DNA from: Vibrio sp. NTOU-M3
GTDB taxonomy: Bacteria; Pseudomonadota; Gammaproteobacteria; Enterobacterales; Vibrionaceae
Length of the DNA: 64,000 nucleotides
NCBI RefSeq assembly: GCF_040869035.1
Contig: NZ_CP162101.1
Span: forward strand, 248,001-312,000
Direction of reading: 5' to 3'
Shown here one piece after another: positions 22,622 through 31,514 of the stretch. The stretch's first letter is position 1. Each line of letters opens with the position of its first letter. The notes below the pieces were generated by a model, which worked only from the letters and a program-made list of their open reading frames with translations, was not told the DNA's origin and ran no database searches. The position numbers were made by a program, and so were the translations under genes.

Positions 22622-23239
22622 TTAAAAGTAGTTAAGTACTTGGTTATAAAACGCCTGATCGACAGCACTTAAGGGTTGCTCTGCATACGGTGACAACGAC
22701 CAAAGTAAAAAGCCAATGTGTACCAGAATACATAACGAGAAAAATATGCGGTAAAACAAGCTCTTCGCTTTCAGCCGCATAAAATAGTGACATAACGATT
22801 CTGCAATCCATCCTCCGAGCATAGACAGAAAAAAGTAACTCGCCTCACTGGTTGATGGCGTTCCCTTTTGTAATGCGCGTTTATCTAACCAAGAAACAAA
22901 CATCACGATGAGACTGATGAAAAAATAGTAATAAATAAGCACCAAGGGGTACGCGAATAACCATACACACATCGCAAGCGTAATCACAAACCAAACAGCG
23001 ACAATGATTGAAACATAGAAATGCCTCATCCGCTCAATTTTGGTTGCTTTGTGGTTACCTTGTTCGTCTTGGCTGAGCCTAAATAAAACTTCCTGACCGA
23101 TGGTTGGCTTAAAGCCGATTTTGCGCGTATCTGCACTCAAAAACTTCACTCGCATCCCACCAGTTTCAGGGGTTAGATAACCGTATTCTTTTTCACCATA
23201 CCATTCAGTGATTTTTCCCTTAAGCTTCTTTGCCGCCAT
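22622..23239 (-). CDS. Cold-shock-like domain fused to DUF1294 membrane protein
   Basis: A 205-residue protein. The N-terminal about 70 residues form a cold-shock OB-fold (KGKITEWYGEKEYGYLTPETGG), followed by four hydrophobic helices and the DUF1294 signature (YFFLSMLGGWIAESLCHYFMRLK). The architecture, a nucleic-acid-binding domain attached to a small integral membrane domain, is common in gamma-proteobacteria but has no assigned function. It lies downstream of an OsmC-type gene, separated from it by a terminator. Confidence 0.85.
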   Translation of the reverse strand: MAAKKLKGKITEWYGEKEYGYLTPETGGMRVKFLSADTRKIGFKPTIGQEVLFRLSQDEQGNHKATKIERMRHFYVSIIVAVWFVITLAMCVWLFAYPLVLIYYYFFISLIVMFVSWLDKRALQKGTPSTSEASYFFLSMLGGWIAESLCHYFMRLKAKSLFYRIFFSLCILVHIGFLLWSLSPYAEQPLSAVDQAFYNQVLNYF

Positions 23240-23276
23240 ATCAACTCATATCCAATCAACTTGAATACAAGCATAG

Positions 23277-23303
23277 AAAAAAGCCGGGCATAATGCCCGG
23301 CTT
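23277..23303 (-). terminator. Rho-independent terminator of the OsmC-family gene
   Basis: Perfect 10-bp stem AAGCCGGGCA/TGCCCGGCTT with a TAA loop, followed on the minus strand by TTTTTTCTAT. Confidence 0.88.
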
Positions 23304-23375
23304 CGAAATTCTCAATTTAACTGTAACCTAGTATAAAAACTTTCAATGTCTTATACGTCAATCAGTTAGGCAACG

Positions 23376-23774
23376 TTAAACAATTTCCCATGTATGGGTG
23401 GTTTCAACACCTTTTGCTAACATCAAACAGACTGAGCAGTACTTCTCTAACGAGTCAGCGGTTACTTTTGCCACTATTTCAGGATCAAGGTTGTCACCAG
23501 ATACTTCAAAATGAATATTCACCTTAGTGAAAATACGTGGCGCAGTATCACGGCGCTCCGTCGTTAGCTTAGCTGAACATGAAGAAACAAGTTGCCCTGC
23601 TTCCTTTAACCCATCAACGACATCAACAGAGCTGCAACCGCCAGCAGCCATTAACACCATTTCCATTGGGCTTGGAGCTGTTGAACCACCGTTACCATCC
23701 ATAACAATCGAATGGCCGGATTGGGATTGACCTAAAAACTTAAAACCTTCAATCCACTTAACTTCGGCTTCCAT
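23376..23774 (-). CDS. OsmC-family protein (YhfA-like)
   Basis: A 132-residue OsmC/Ohr-fold protein. The first redox cysteine is visible in MAAGGCSSVDVVDGL and the second in LEKYCSVCLMLAKG. The lengths and the NGGSTAPSPMEMVLMAAGG motif fit the YhfA branch rather than Ohr. These proteins reduce organic or fatty-acid hydroperoxides, although YhfA itself is poorly studied. It is monocistronic with its own terminator. Confidence 0.88.
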   Translation of the reverse strand: MEAEVKWIEGFKFLGQSQSGHSIVMDGNGGSTAPSPMEMVLMAAGGCSSVDVVDGLKEAGQLVSSCSAKLTTERRDTAPRIFTKVNIHFEVSGDNLDPEIVAKVTADSLEKYCSVCLMLAKGVETTHTWEIV

Positions 23775-23894
23775 ACTTTTCTCTCTTTCAGTTCTAATAA
23801 GATTTTAGCCAAAAAGTGTACCGCCAAATAAACTTATTTTCACTAAGGAATTAAGTGAATATGCAAGCGCTCTATTACTCAAGGTCCAAAACCG

Positions 23895-24509
23895 CTATAC
23901 AGTGAAAAGCACCCGTACAGCGAGTGCAATGAGAATGATGCCAGTAAGGCGATCGATAAGTTGAGCTCGATTACGTATCTTTTCCAGGACGGTCGGGACA
24001 GACAGAATAAAAGTGATAAATGTGTACCAAAGACCATCAACCACAAATGGGGTTAAAACAATCAGAGCTTTATCCACGTTGCTAGCCCCCAGCGCAACAA
24101 ATTGGCTAAATAGAGCAATAAAGAAAATGGCAATTTTGGGGCTCAAAATAGAAATCAAAAAGCCTTCTTTCGCCGATTGTAGCAAACTAACTGACTGGCC
24201 TGATTCGAGTTTTTCGGCGACGCCACCTCGAGATCGGATAGCATTAAAACCCAGATAAACGAGATACCCCGCACCTAAGTAACTAATTCCTTTAAACAGC
24301 ACCGGCGACTGTTGCAGTAACACAGCAAGACCAATCAATGTGATAAAAGCATAAATACCAATGCCAAAAGCATGGGCCCAAGATGTTGCTAACCCATTGA
24401 GCCGACTCCCTGCCAAGCTATGTTTAGCCACAACTGCTAGGCTAGGCCCGGGAGACATTGCGCCTAAAATACAAATGGTAAACAGAGACAACCAAACCGT
24501 AAATGTCAT
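23895..24509 (-). CDS. LysE/RhtB-family amino-acid exporter
   Basis: A 204-residue inner-membrane protein with six predicted helices and the family signature near the N-terminus (GAMSPGPSLAVVAKHSL). This family exports amino acids such as homoserine, threonine or lysine; the substrate is not predictable. The region 23775-23894 shows no obvious terminator. The LysR gene upstream is on the same strand, 97 bases away, and may influence it. Confidence 0.88.
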   Translation of the reverse strand: MTFTVWLSLFTICILGAMSPGPSLAVVAKHSLAGSRLNGLATSWAHAFGIGIYAFITLIGLAVLLQQSPVLFKGISYLGAGYLVYLGFNAIRSRGGVAEKLESGQSVSLLQSAKEGFLISILSPKIAIFFIALFSQFVALGASNVDKALIVLTPFVVDGLWYTFITFILSVPTVLEKIRNRAQLIDRLTGIILIALAVRVLFTV

Positions 24510-24606
24510 GAAAGTACTTCTCGTTTTGTTATGTAACTACCCTTACCATAAAGCGCTGCCATTATGATCTGAAATCAAAAAACATCATTGCGCTCATGAT
24601 CTCAAA

Positions 24607-25521
24607 TCATTTGATTGAGTATTGAGATGATTCCATGATGCGCTTCATGTTTGTTCGCATCCATTTATGCGCCTCGTCTTGATCGTATTTAGGGTGCCAT
24701 ATAAACCAGTACTTATAAGAAGGCGTCTTTATCGGTAACGACTTGATGACTAGCTGATTGGGCTTAGCAAGGTTAACGGCAATGTGCTCTGGAACCGTCA
24801 TTAGGTAATCACTTTGACGCAATGTGTTCACGGCAGAAGTGAAGAAAGGTACTTTCAACGCAATACGACGACTCAGTCCCTCTTGTTTTAATGCAACATC
24901 AACAAAGGAATCTTTATCTCCGCCTCCCGTAACTTTTACGTGGCTGTAATCCAACAGATCTTGCAACAAAATAGTCTTCTTATTGGCCAGCGGATGTGTA
25001 CTGTGCATTACGCATACAGGTTCATCCTCGCCTATTTGAAAGTGACTCAAATTAGATGGAGGTTCAGGTAGCATGGTCGAGGCAAGATGAATTCCAGTGT
25101 CATGAAAGTGGCTGAGGAATGAGGGTTCCCATAAACGGTAAGCTAAGTCTACTTTTGGCGCCATGGCTGCAACATTCGAGGCCACATCCGGAATCAAATA
25201 TTGAGCGACATAATCACTTGAAGAAAAGACAAATTCTTGTTGCCACAACATAGGATCAAACGGTTTATCTGCAACCAACGCGTCGATTTCACCCATAAGG
25301 GGCTCAATTCGACTGCGCAGTGTTAACGCTCTAGGGGTTGGCCTAAGGATATTGCCATCGCGGACCAATAGTGGATCTCGATACAACTCACGTAGCTGCC
25401 CCAACTGACGACTGACGGCAGATTGCGTAATGCACAAACGTTCTGCGGTGCGACTCACATGGCACTCTTCCAGCAGTACTTGTAGCGTGCGAAGCAAATT
25501 GAGATTGATATTGCTCATCAA
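24607..25521 (-). CDS. LysR-family transcriptional regulator
   Basis: A 304-residue LTTR. The N-terminal winged helix-turn-helix is typical (LRTLQVLLEECHVSRTAERLCITQSAVSRQLGQLRELY, split here by its two helices), followed by an effector-binding periplasmic-binding-like domain. The DNA-binding part resembles the NodD/YbeF-type branch. Its start overlaps the stop of the Lrp-like gene by 4 bases, so two regulators of different families are co-translated. Likely targets are the neighbouring amino-acid exporters on either side; this is inferred from position only. Confidence 0.9.
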   Translation of the reverse strand: MMSNINLNLLRTLQVLLEECHVSRTAERLCITQSAVSRQLGQLRELYRDPLLVRDGNILRPTPRALTLRSRIEPLMGEIDALVADKPFDPMLWQQEFVFSSSDYVAQYLIPDVASNVAAMAPKVDLAYRLWEPSFLSHFHDTGIHLASTMLPEPPSNLSHFQIGEDEPVCVMHSTHPLANKKTILLQDLLDYSHVKVTGGGDKDSFVDVALKQEGLSRRIALKVPFFTSAVNTLRQSDYLMTVPEHIAVNLAKPNQLVIKSLPIKTPSYKYWFIWHPKYDQDEAHKWMRTNMKRIMESSQYSIK

Positions 25522-26003
25522 CAGCTACCCATTTGTTTTCGATGCGGTAAAGGTAAACGTATGTTCTTGTCCACATTGAAAAACTCCGTGAGAACCGTAT
25601 GAGTGATCAACTGCCTAAGTTCAGGGATTTGCTGTAATTGATCGCGAATGTCATTCAGTCTAGACATACTTGGCACTTCCACAAACAGCATCATATCGGT
25701 TTCTCCACTGATTGCGTGGCACCACTTTACTCCATCAATTTGATAGATCTTTTCTGCGTATTTTTCGCAATGGTGCGTTGCTTCTGACATATCAAATTTA
25801 ATCGCGAGATAGGCACAGATCATTTCTTGTTCTTGGCTCTTCACGCTCACCGAGTAACCCAAGATTGTCCCATCATGTTCTAATTTTTTAATTCGAGCCG
25901 TCACGGCAGAACGAGACAAATTCACATCACGAGCAATATCACTCACTGAGCGCCTAGCATCCTGCTTAAGTACATCTAAAATCTGCTCATCAAATTTATC
26001 CAT
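25518..26003 (-). CDS. Lrp/AsnC-family transcriptional regulator
   Basis: A 161-residue Lrp-like protein. The N-terminal winged helix (LDVLKQDARRSVSDIARDVNLSRSAVTARIKKL across residues about 8-42) is followed by the RAM effector domain (about 65-145). It probably senses an amino acid and controls the divergent YjeH-like exporter gene 287 bases away. The ATG at 26003 sits behind AGGAAGT; an in-frame ATG five codons earlier lacks a binding site. It overlaps the LysR gene by 4 bases. Confidence 0.9.
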   Translation of the reverse strand: MDKFDEQILDVLKQDARRSVSDIARDVNLSRSAVTARIKKLEHDGTILGYSVSVKSQEQEMICAYLAIKFDMSEATHHCEKYAEKIYQIDGVKWCHAISGETDMMLFVEVPSMSRLNDIRDQLQQIPELRQLITHTVLTEFFNVDKNIRLPLPHRKQMGSC

Positions 26004-26290
26004 ATTACTTCCTGTCATCTGTTCATGACTTTTTATTCTGCTTTATTCCAGGACATTAAGGAGTGAGCTCCGCGGTAAGAGCTAAAAAATAAGGTCGCTT
26101 GGATTGCGTAATGTTACATAAATTCAACATAGAAGAAAGCAGGCAGATTGATGCTTGTGTCGATAATTACCGTCATATTGACTACTAAATAGACCAAATT
26201 GATGGCTGCTTTTGTTTCTCGCAACGTTTAACCTATCTCCATATAAAGAGTCAGTACCGTTATTTATTGATGTGGTTCAAGGAGTGAACG

Positions 26291-27553
26291 ATGGGCGAGC
26301 TAAAAAAAGAAATTACCCTTTTGTCAGGCATTGGACAGCTCTCTACCACGCTTATGGGAACGGGCTTATTTATGGTACCAGCAATTGCAGCGGGAATTGC
26401 TGGCTCTTTGTCGCTATGGGCATGGATACTATTATTCATTGCCATTTGCCCTGTCGCACTGACTTTCGCCCAACTAGGGAAGCGTTACCCAAACGCCGGA
26501 GGCACCGCTCACTTTGTTCGCCTAGCGTTTAATGAGAAACTGGGACGTAGCGTGGCTTGGTTGTTTGTCAGTGTAATTCCGGTCGGTGTTCCTGCTGCTG
26601 TCGCCTTAGCTGCTGGCTTTTTGCAACCATTACTGCCCTCTCCAATAAACAGCGCTCTCATTGCGCAGATCATAACTGTCTGTCTTTTAATTGGCGTAAA
26701 CCTGCTCGGTGCTAAATCTTCGGGTCAACTCCAAACTCTTATTGCTGTCGCCATCTTTTCGCTTGTTATTGCTTTTGTTTTGAAAGGAAACATTTCAACA
26801 TCGGACATCACCATGCCACACCTCACAGGAGAAGATATTTGGCCAATTGGCGCTGCGTTAGGTGTGATGTTTTGGTGCTTTGTTGGTATTGAGGCTTTCG
26901 CTCATATGGGGGAAGAATTTAAAAATCCTCAAAGAGATTTCCCTATCGCGATTATCGTTGGAAGTTTTATCGCAGGAGCAACCTACTGGATTTGTTCGGT
27001 TGTCATTTTAAAGTTTGGCGCATATGGTCATGCTAGCTTTGACAATGGCTCGATTCCTTGGCTCAGTGAGCTATTGTTTGGTTCTGGGTTTAAAACTTTA
27101 ATTGCGATTCTTGGTTTTTCTGCCTGCTTTGCAAGTGTCAATTTGTATACCCAAAGCTTATCGCGTATGGTCTGGGCCCAAGCTCGTGAATATCGCCCGA
27201 CTAGCGCCATCGCCCGAGTATCATTGCGCGGAGTACCAGCCAATGCAACGCTCATGGTCGGCGCCGTGTTATTGATCTCCTGCCTTATCGGAGAGCTTTC
27301 TGGTTTAGATTTAGAGTTCTTTTTGAAGCTCGCCAACAGCATCTTTGTTCTGATTTACCTATTAGCTATGCTCGCCGCATGCCGTCTCCTTAATGGCTGG
27401 AACAAACGATTAGCAAAATGCTCTTTGCTGCTTTGTACTGCTGTTTTTATTTGTCTCGGTTGGTCTATGTTATATGCATTGAGTATTTTTGGATTACTGT
27501 CGCTACCTTGGTCCAAATGGTTTGGGGATCGCAAAGCACGCGTAACTGAGTAG
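26291..27553 (+). CDS. yjeH: YjeH-type amino-acid exporter (APC superfamily)
   Basis: A 420-residue membrane protein with about 12 helices. The N-terminus (GIGQLSTTLMGTGLFMVPA) and the RYPNAGGTAHFVRLAF motif closely resemble E. coli YjeH, an exporter of methionine and branched-chain amino acids. Its place opposite an Lrp-like regulator agrees with amino-acid-responsive control. AAGGAGTG precedes the ATG. The gene converges end to end with the amidotransferase gene, the two stop codons being adjacent. Confidence 0.88.
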   Translation: MGELKKEITLLSGIGQLSTTLMGTGLFMVPAIAAGIAGSLSLWAWILLFIAICPVALTFAQLGKRYPNAGGTAHFVRLAFNEKLGRSVAWLFVSVIPVGVPAAVALAAGFLQPLLPSPINSALIAQIITVCLLIGVNLLGAKSSGQLQTLIAVAIFSLVIAFVLKGNISTSDITMPHLTGEDIWPIGAALGVMFWCFVGIEAFAHMGEEFKNPQRDFPIAIIVGSFIAGATYWICSVVILKFGAYGHASFDNGSIPWLSELLFGSGFKTLIAILGFSACFASVNLYTQSLSRMVWAQAREYRPTSAIARVSLRGVPANATLMVGAVLLISCLIGELSGLDLEFFLKLANSIFVLIYLLAMLAACRLLNGWNKRLAKCSLLLCTAVFICLGWSMLYALSIFGLLSLPWSKWFGDRKARVTE

Positions 27554-28312
27554 CTAGAGGTCAATAGTGGTGGTCTGTGCTCCATGGATATGAATCAGCG
27601 TCTGTGGGGCTATCGCATGCCAAATGTGAACTTTATCTAAGGGCTCTGACGTTAGCACCATACCTTCCTGATATTGGCTTAAAAACATGGTAGGCGGGTA
27701 TGGATCAGAGCTGTATCTTACCGCCCAGAACTGCTCTCCATCAGAAAGACAAATCGACGCCTTAAAAGGTTCGCTGACTTGCATTCGTTCCGTTAACTCG
27801 CTGATCTCAGATAGTGTTTTCTTTACCGCACCAACAGCATCCACCTGCAATCCATGCTTCAACATGAGTAAGAATATCAACTCGCTGTCTGTCGTCCCTT
27901 TTCGTTGTAGGTATAAAAACTCAGGCAAACTTCTCTCAAGTTCATATTTTACTTTCTCAAACTCACCAATTTGCCCGTTATGAAGAAACATCCAGTTTTC
28001 AAAGATAAAAGGATGGCAGTTTGATCGAGAAACTTGCGTTCCAGTAGATGAGCGTACGTGTGCCATAAAACGATGTGAGCGAATGTGGTGCGCCAAAGAA
28101 CGCAAATTTTCATCTCCCCATGCGGGCAACACCTCATGAAATTGACCCGGTGTATCGCGCTCCGTGTACCAACCTAAACCAAAGCCATCCGCATTCACTC
28201 GAGTTACCGCCTTTCTCGCCTCAAGGCTTTGATGAACTAATGAAAATTCAGGTTCATACACTAATTCATCGATGTAGATGGGGGTACCATGATATGCAAG
28301 CCATCGACACAT
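27554..28312 (-). CDS. YafJ-type class II glutamine amidotransferase
   Basis: A 252-residue Ntn-hydrolase. The catalytic cysteine is residue 2 (MCRWLAYHG), exposed after removal of Met1, and the family motifs VNADGFGLGWY, HVRSSTGTQVSRSNCHPF and FLHNGQIGEF are present. These define a glutamine amidotransferase domain without a fused synthase, as in E. coli YafJ. The acceptor reaction is unknown. The gene stops exactly where the plus-strand exporter gene stops. Confidence 0.9.
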   Translation of the reverse strand: MCRWLAYHGTPIYIDELVYEPEFSLVHQSLEARKAVTRVNADGFGLGWYTERDTPGQFHEVLPAWGDENLRSLAHHIRSHRFMAHVRSSTGTQVSRSNCHPFIFENWMFLHNGQIGEFEKVKYELERSLPEFLYLQRKGTTDSELIFLLMLKHGLQVDAVGAVKKTLSEISELTERMQVSEPFKASICLSDGEQFWAVRYSSDPYPPTMFLSQYQEGMVLTSEPLDKVHIWHAIAPQTLIHIHGAQTTTIDL

Positions 28313-28419
28313 ATTGTTCTCCTTTTAATAAATATGACACAACCTATGTGATATTAAACCTTTCCAGATTATAGTTTGGCTTAGCACTCATCGAGTAAAG
28401 CAGATTGAAAACATCATAT

Positions 28420-29520
28420 TTAAAAAACGTCATGAAAGCGTTCAATATACTGCCTCGGGGTTACCCCTCTTTGCTTCTTAAACATACGGTTGAAACTCGC
28501 TTCATTGCTGTATCCCAGCGCTTTCGCAACCTCAGCAAGAGGGACATTCTTTGACATTAATGCGATCGCTCGATTACTGAGAACATAACCACACACCGTT
28601 GTAAAATTTAAACCTTCTTGATGCAAACGCCGTTGAAATTGTTGTTCAGAACAACCTAAGAGCTGCGCAACCCCCTTTACCGTTGGCAAACCATAATGGC
28701 AGCTGTAATTAATGAGCTCATAAATCACTTTCAATCCATCTTCTGGCTCTGGCATGTTAAGAAAATCATCTAGATCACTGAAGTTCATAGCTAAGCGCTT
28801 GTTCGATATTTTCTTAGACTGTTGAGTCGTTAAGCGTAGATCCGCGTTAAACCATACCTCGGTTTTATTGTGATTCCAGACGACAGTACAACCAAAAAAC
28901 GCTTCATATTCCTTGGTGTTTTTTCGCGACCCTGACAGCATCACACGAAGAGGGTTGAAGGATTCACCAAGGTATTCACGTAGGATCTTGGTCATAAAAA
29001 TAGCCACTCTGACGCTGTCATGTGCTTTTTGTTCCGGCTCAATGAAAGGGTTGCTATACGTCCATTTTAATAGGTTGCCAATCTGGGCCCCTGCCAAGAA
29101 AGCGCCAGATTGTAAACAGCTAAGACCATAGTTTACGCGCCGAATCGTCGAAGCAAGATCGTAACCAGAAAGAAGCCAACGGCTAATGGTGCCCAAACGG
29201 CCAATCTCAATATCACGAGACATTTTCAGAATGATATCTGGCTCAGAAGTGGCCAATTCTAGATTTCTGTACCACTTATTTAGATCACTAAGAGGGATCA
29301 AAGTCATTGAACTAGAGAATACACTCTCTGCTATCCCTAATTCCCCATTTGATAATTGATAGCGATGTCTTGCGGCATTGTGAATATTCAGAATACCAAT
29401 TGAGCGAATAAACCTGACCGACTTCAAAATACAGATCCAATCAAATAAAGATGAATTTTGATTAAATCTGTCACAAACACTTCCAAAATTCAAATTCTGA
29501 TCACAATCCTCCCAGAACAT
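28420..29520 (-). CDS. AraC-family transcriptional regulator
   Basis: A regulator of 366 residues from the chosen ATG. An N-terminal Arabinose_bd-type domain (OruR/ArgR-like branch) is followed by a C-terminal AraC double helix-turn-helix (about residues 265-362; VPLAEVAKALGYSNEASFNRMFKKQRG over the second HTH, RQYIERF at the end). The frame stays open to 29673, but those codons overlap the divergent yibI-like gene. The ATG at 29520 (MFWEDC) is preferred, though no clear Shine-Dalgarno precedes it. Only 16 bases separate it from the divergent start codon. Confidence 0.83.
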   Translation of the reverse strand: MFWEDCDQNLNFGSVCDRFNQNSSLFDWICILKSVRFIRSIGILNIHNAARHRYQLSNGELGIAESVFSSSMTLIPLSDLNKWYRNLELATSEPDIILKMSRDIEIGRLGTISRWLLSGYDLASTIRRVNYGLSCLQSGAFLAGAQIGNLLKWTYSNPFIEPEQKAHDSVRVAIFMTKILREYLGESFNPLRVMLSGSRKNTKEYEAFFGCTVVWNHNKTEVWFNADLRLTTQQSKKISNKRLAMNFSDLDDFLNMPEPEDGLKVIYELINYSCHYGLPTVKGVAQLLGCSEQQFQRRLHQEGLNFTTVCGYVLSNRAIALMSKNVPLAEVAKALGYSNEASFNRMFKKQRGVTPRQYIERFHDVF

Positions 29521-29536
29521 AGAACCGGAGTATTGA

Positions 29537-29866
29537 ATGAGTCTTTTGAGTGTTCCTTTTGTTGGGACAAGTGCAGACACAGTGCTACACGTCTTTGCCA
29601 CTGTTGTCTTACTTGCAACCGTCGGTGCAGCCTTATACGGCTTTTGGCGCATCCATGAACTACCAATAAACAAAGCTCACAGTAAAGAGCACCATCAGTT
29701 AGGGTTAATCACCGCCCTCACATGGATTGGATTCGTCTGGCACTGGGTGTGGGTGCTCGCCGTTATCCTTGCTTTCGTTGATATGGAAAAAGCCATCGTC
29801 AATTTGCGTGATACATGGCGACACGCACCACAACAAGAAATGAATCCAGAGGAGAAAAACAAATGA
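29537..29866 (+). CDS. yibI: YibI-like DUF3302 inner-membrane protein
   Basis: A 109-residue protein with two membrane helices (about 16-37 and 60-82), resembling the DUF3302 family (E. coli YibI). In E. coli YibI is encoded next to YibH, an HlyD-type periplasmic adaptor, and the same pairing is seen here. Its stop overlaps the ATG of the next gene (ATGA). A Shine-Dalgarno GGAG lies 6 bases before the start. Function is unknown; it probably supports a two-component export module. Confidence 0.8.
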   Translation: MSLLSVPFVGTSADTVLHVFATVVLLATVGAALYGFWRIHELPINKAHSKEHHQLGLITALTWIGFVWHWVWVLAVILAFVDMEKAIVNLRDTWRHAPQQEMNPEEKNK

Positions 29867-31086
29867 TAGAAGGATTAGCGGTTTGGTCTCTGTTTATTTA
29901 TCTCCTGAGACTGGTTGGTATGCCGTGGAACAAGTTTACTCAAGCATTTGCGTATCTTGGCGGAATTTCTTGGTTACTGTTTGTATGGGTAGGTTTAATT
30001 AACTTTACTCCAATGGATATGTCAGGTGGTTCATTGGTGCAATCGCCTCATATCCAGCTTAGACCTGACTCTGTTAATGTCAGTGGTAAAGTGGAACATA
30101 TATACATCAAGCCAAATCAAAAAATTGTGAAGGGCCAATTAATTTACGAATTGGAAGATGAACCTTATGTCATCGCTTTTAAGCAAGCAAAAACATCTGA
30201 AGCGTCAGCCGAAATCAAGTTAGTGACAGCTAAAGAAGAAGTTGGTATCGCAGAAAGCCACTACACGTCATTGCTTCAAGACTTAGAAACAACAAAAAGT
30301 GAACTCGAGGCTGCCAAAGTGGATTATCGTTTACAATCAAAAATGTTGAAACGATACCAAGAGCAGAATCGAGTAGTAAGCAACACAATTACTGCTAGCG
30401 ATATAGACAAACAAACCAGTGTAGTGGCGCTTGCAAAACAAAAAGTCATTACCACAGAGTCTCAACTTAAGAAGAAACACGTCGATACGGATAAAGCAAA
30501 GCTTTCCATTAAGAAAGCTCAATTAGCAGTGAAAGCACGTGAAGCCGACATTATTACTGCCCAAGAAAAAACAGCCAGAGCACAATGGGATTTAGACAGT
30601 ACGAAAATCTACGCACCTGCAGATGGGTTTGTTACCAATTTCATGTTACGTGAAGGCCAGCTCGTATCTCGCGTCCCACGTTTACAAATGTACACTGAAG
30701 AAAAGTATGTTCTCATGCGCGTTAATCACCAAGCAATACGCAACATAAAACCAGGCCAAGCAGCTGAATTTGCTTCTTCTGTTTACCCAGGGAAAGTGTT
30801 CCGTGCCGAAGTTGAAGGAATTGTAGAAGCAACTGGGGAAGCGCAGGGAAATTTGGTGGGCATTGATCCTTCCGTTCGGGCAACGACTGGTAAGAACGTT
30901 CAGAACAAACATCACTTTGTGCGTCTAAAGATAGATGAACCAAAGGGCTATGATTTACCCGTTGGCTCTGTAGGTCTCGCCTGGGTCAGTGGGGACAAGC
31001 CAATCGGCTTTATGGCTTTCCTTGACGTTATTCGAGGTATTATCTTACGAATGAAGTCCCAGCTCTATTTCTTTTATTCCATCTGA
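29863..31086 (+). CDS. yibH: YibH-like HlyD-family membrane fusion protein
   Basis: A 407-residue periplasmic adaptor. Two hydrophobic stretches near the N-terminus anchor it, a lipoyl-type beta hairpin follows (VSGKVEHIYIKPNQKIVKGQLIYELED), then a long helical hairpin (about residues 105-235) and the second lipoyl half (IYAPADGFVTNFMLREGQLV). It would bridge an inner-membrane pump and an outer-membrane channel; neither is encoded here. ATG at 29863 (behind GAGGAG) is favoured over an in-frame start 48 bases earlier. The qrr RNA gene begins about 200 bases downstream. Confidence 0.87.
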   Translation: MIEGLAVWSLFIYLLRLVGMPWNKFTQAFAYLGGISWLLFVWVGLINFTPMDMSGGSLVQSPHIQLRPDSVNVSGKVEHIYIKPNQKIVKGQLIYELEDEPYVIAFKQAKTSEASAEIKLVTAKEEVGIAESHYTSLLQDLETTKSELEAAKVDYRLQSKMLKRYQEQNRVVSNTITASDIDKQTSVVALAKQKVITTESQLKKKHVDTDKAKLSIKKAQLAVKAREADIITAQEKTARAQWDLDSTKIYAPADGFVTNFMLREGQLVSRVPRLQMYTEEKYVLMRVNHQAIRNIKPGQAAEFASSVYPGKVFRAEVEGIVEATGEAQGNLVGIDPSVRATTGKNVQNKHHFVRLKIDEPKGYDLPVGSVGLAWVSGDKPIGFMAFLDVIRGIILRMKSQLYFFYSI

Positions 31087-31174
31087 TGTTATTGATAACT
31101 TTGTTAAAATATTTATCCCGAGAGGTATTTTCAGTAACAAATGTGCATTATGTCATTAGCAAATTTGTGGTTAT

Positions 31175-31187
31175 TTGCAATGTGCAT
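31175..31187 (+). promoter_or_regulatory. LuxO binding site, distal, one mismatch
   Basis: TTGCAATGTGCAT matches the LuxO consensus TTGCA-N3-TGCAA at 9 of 10 bases. It abuts the perfect site that follows. Confidence 0.75.
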
Positions 31188-31200
31188 TTGCATAATGCAA
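31188..31200 (+). promoter_or_regulatory. LuxO binding site, perfect
   Basis: TTGCATAATGCAA fits TTGCA-N3-TGCAA exactly. It ends 60 bases before the sigma-54 promoter, a normal distance for phosphorylated LuxO acting as an enhancer-binding protein. Confidence 0.9.
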
Positions 31201-31260
31201 ATTAATGACCACTAAGACCCGTTAATTGGCCAAAAAAGCAGCAAATAAGCACTCTAAAAC

Positions 31261-31277
31261 TTGGCACATATAGTGCA
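31261..31277 (+). promoter_or_regulatory. Sigma-54 promoter of qrr
   Basis: TTGGCAC then ATATAG then TGCA gives the invariant GG-N10-GC of RpoN promoters, with a perfect TGGCAC element. The expected transcription start is about 31287. Confidence 0.93.
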
Positions 31278-31286
31278 TTAGTATTA

Positions 31287-31394
31287 GCGACCCTTATTAA
31301 GCCGAGGGTCACCTAGCCAACTGACGTTGTTAGTGAACCAATTTGTTCACATCTATATAAGCCAATAGCATGATTTGCTGTTGGCTCTTTTTTT
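31287..31394 (+). ncRNA. qrr: Qrr quorum-regulatory small RNA
   Basis: About 107 nucleotides. After the start, the first stem pairs GACCCTTATTAAGCC with CGAGGGTC. The invariant Qrr core follows (CTAGCCAACTGACGTTGTT, then AGTGAA), which pairs with luxR-type and aphA messages in vibrios. A central stem (GTGAAC/GTTCAC) comes next, and the RNA ends in a terminator (AGCCAATAGCA/TGCTGTTGGCT then seven T). With the two LuxO sites and the sigma-54 promoter upstream, every element of a functional qrr gene is present. Which Qrr number it is cannot be told without the other paralogues. It lies between the yibH-like gene and an AraC-GyrI gene. Confidence 0.97.
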
Positions 31395-31514
31395 GTCTGC
31401 TTTCTCAATTTCTATTCGTGAAGAACCGCAAGCTTATAACCTGTGTTACGCCTCCCACCAGTGAATCCATGTAAGATATGAGTTAACACAAGCAACGCTT
31501 AGGGATTAACCATC

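Noticed and set aside
29521..29673. An extended N-terminus of the AraC-family regulator
   Set aside because: It would overlap the divergent yibI gene, and the extra residues look like the complement of that coding sequence.
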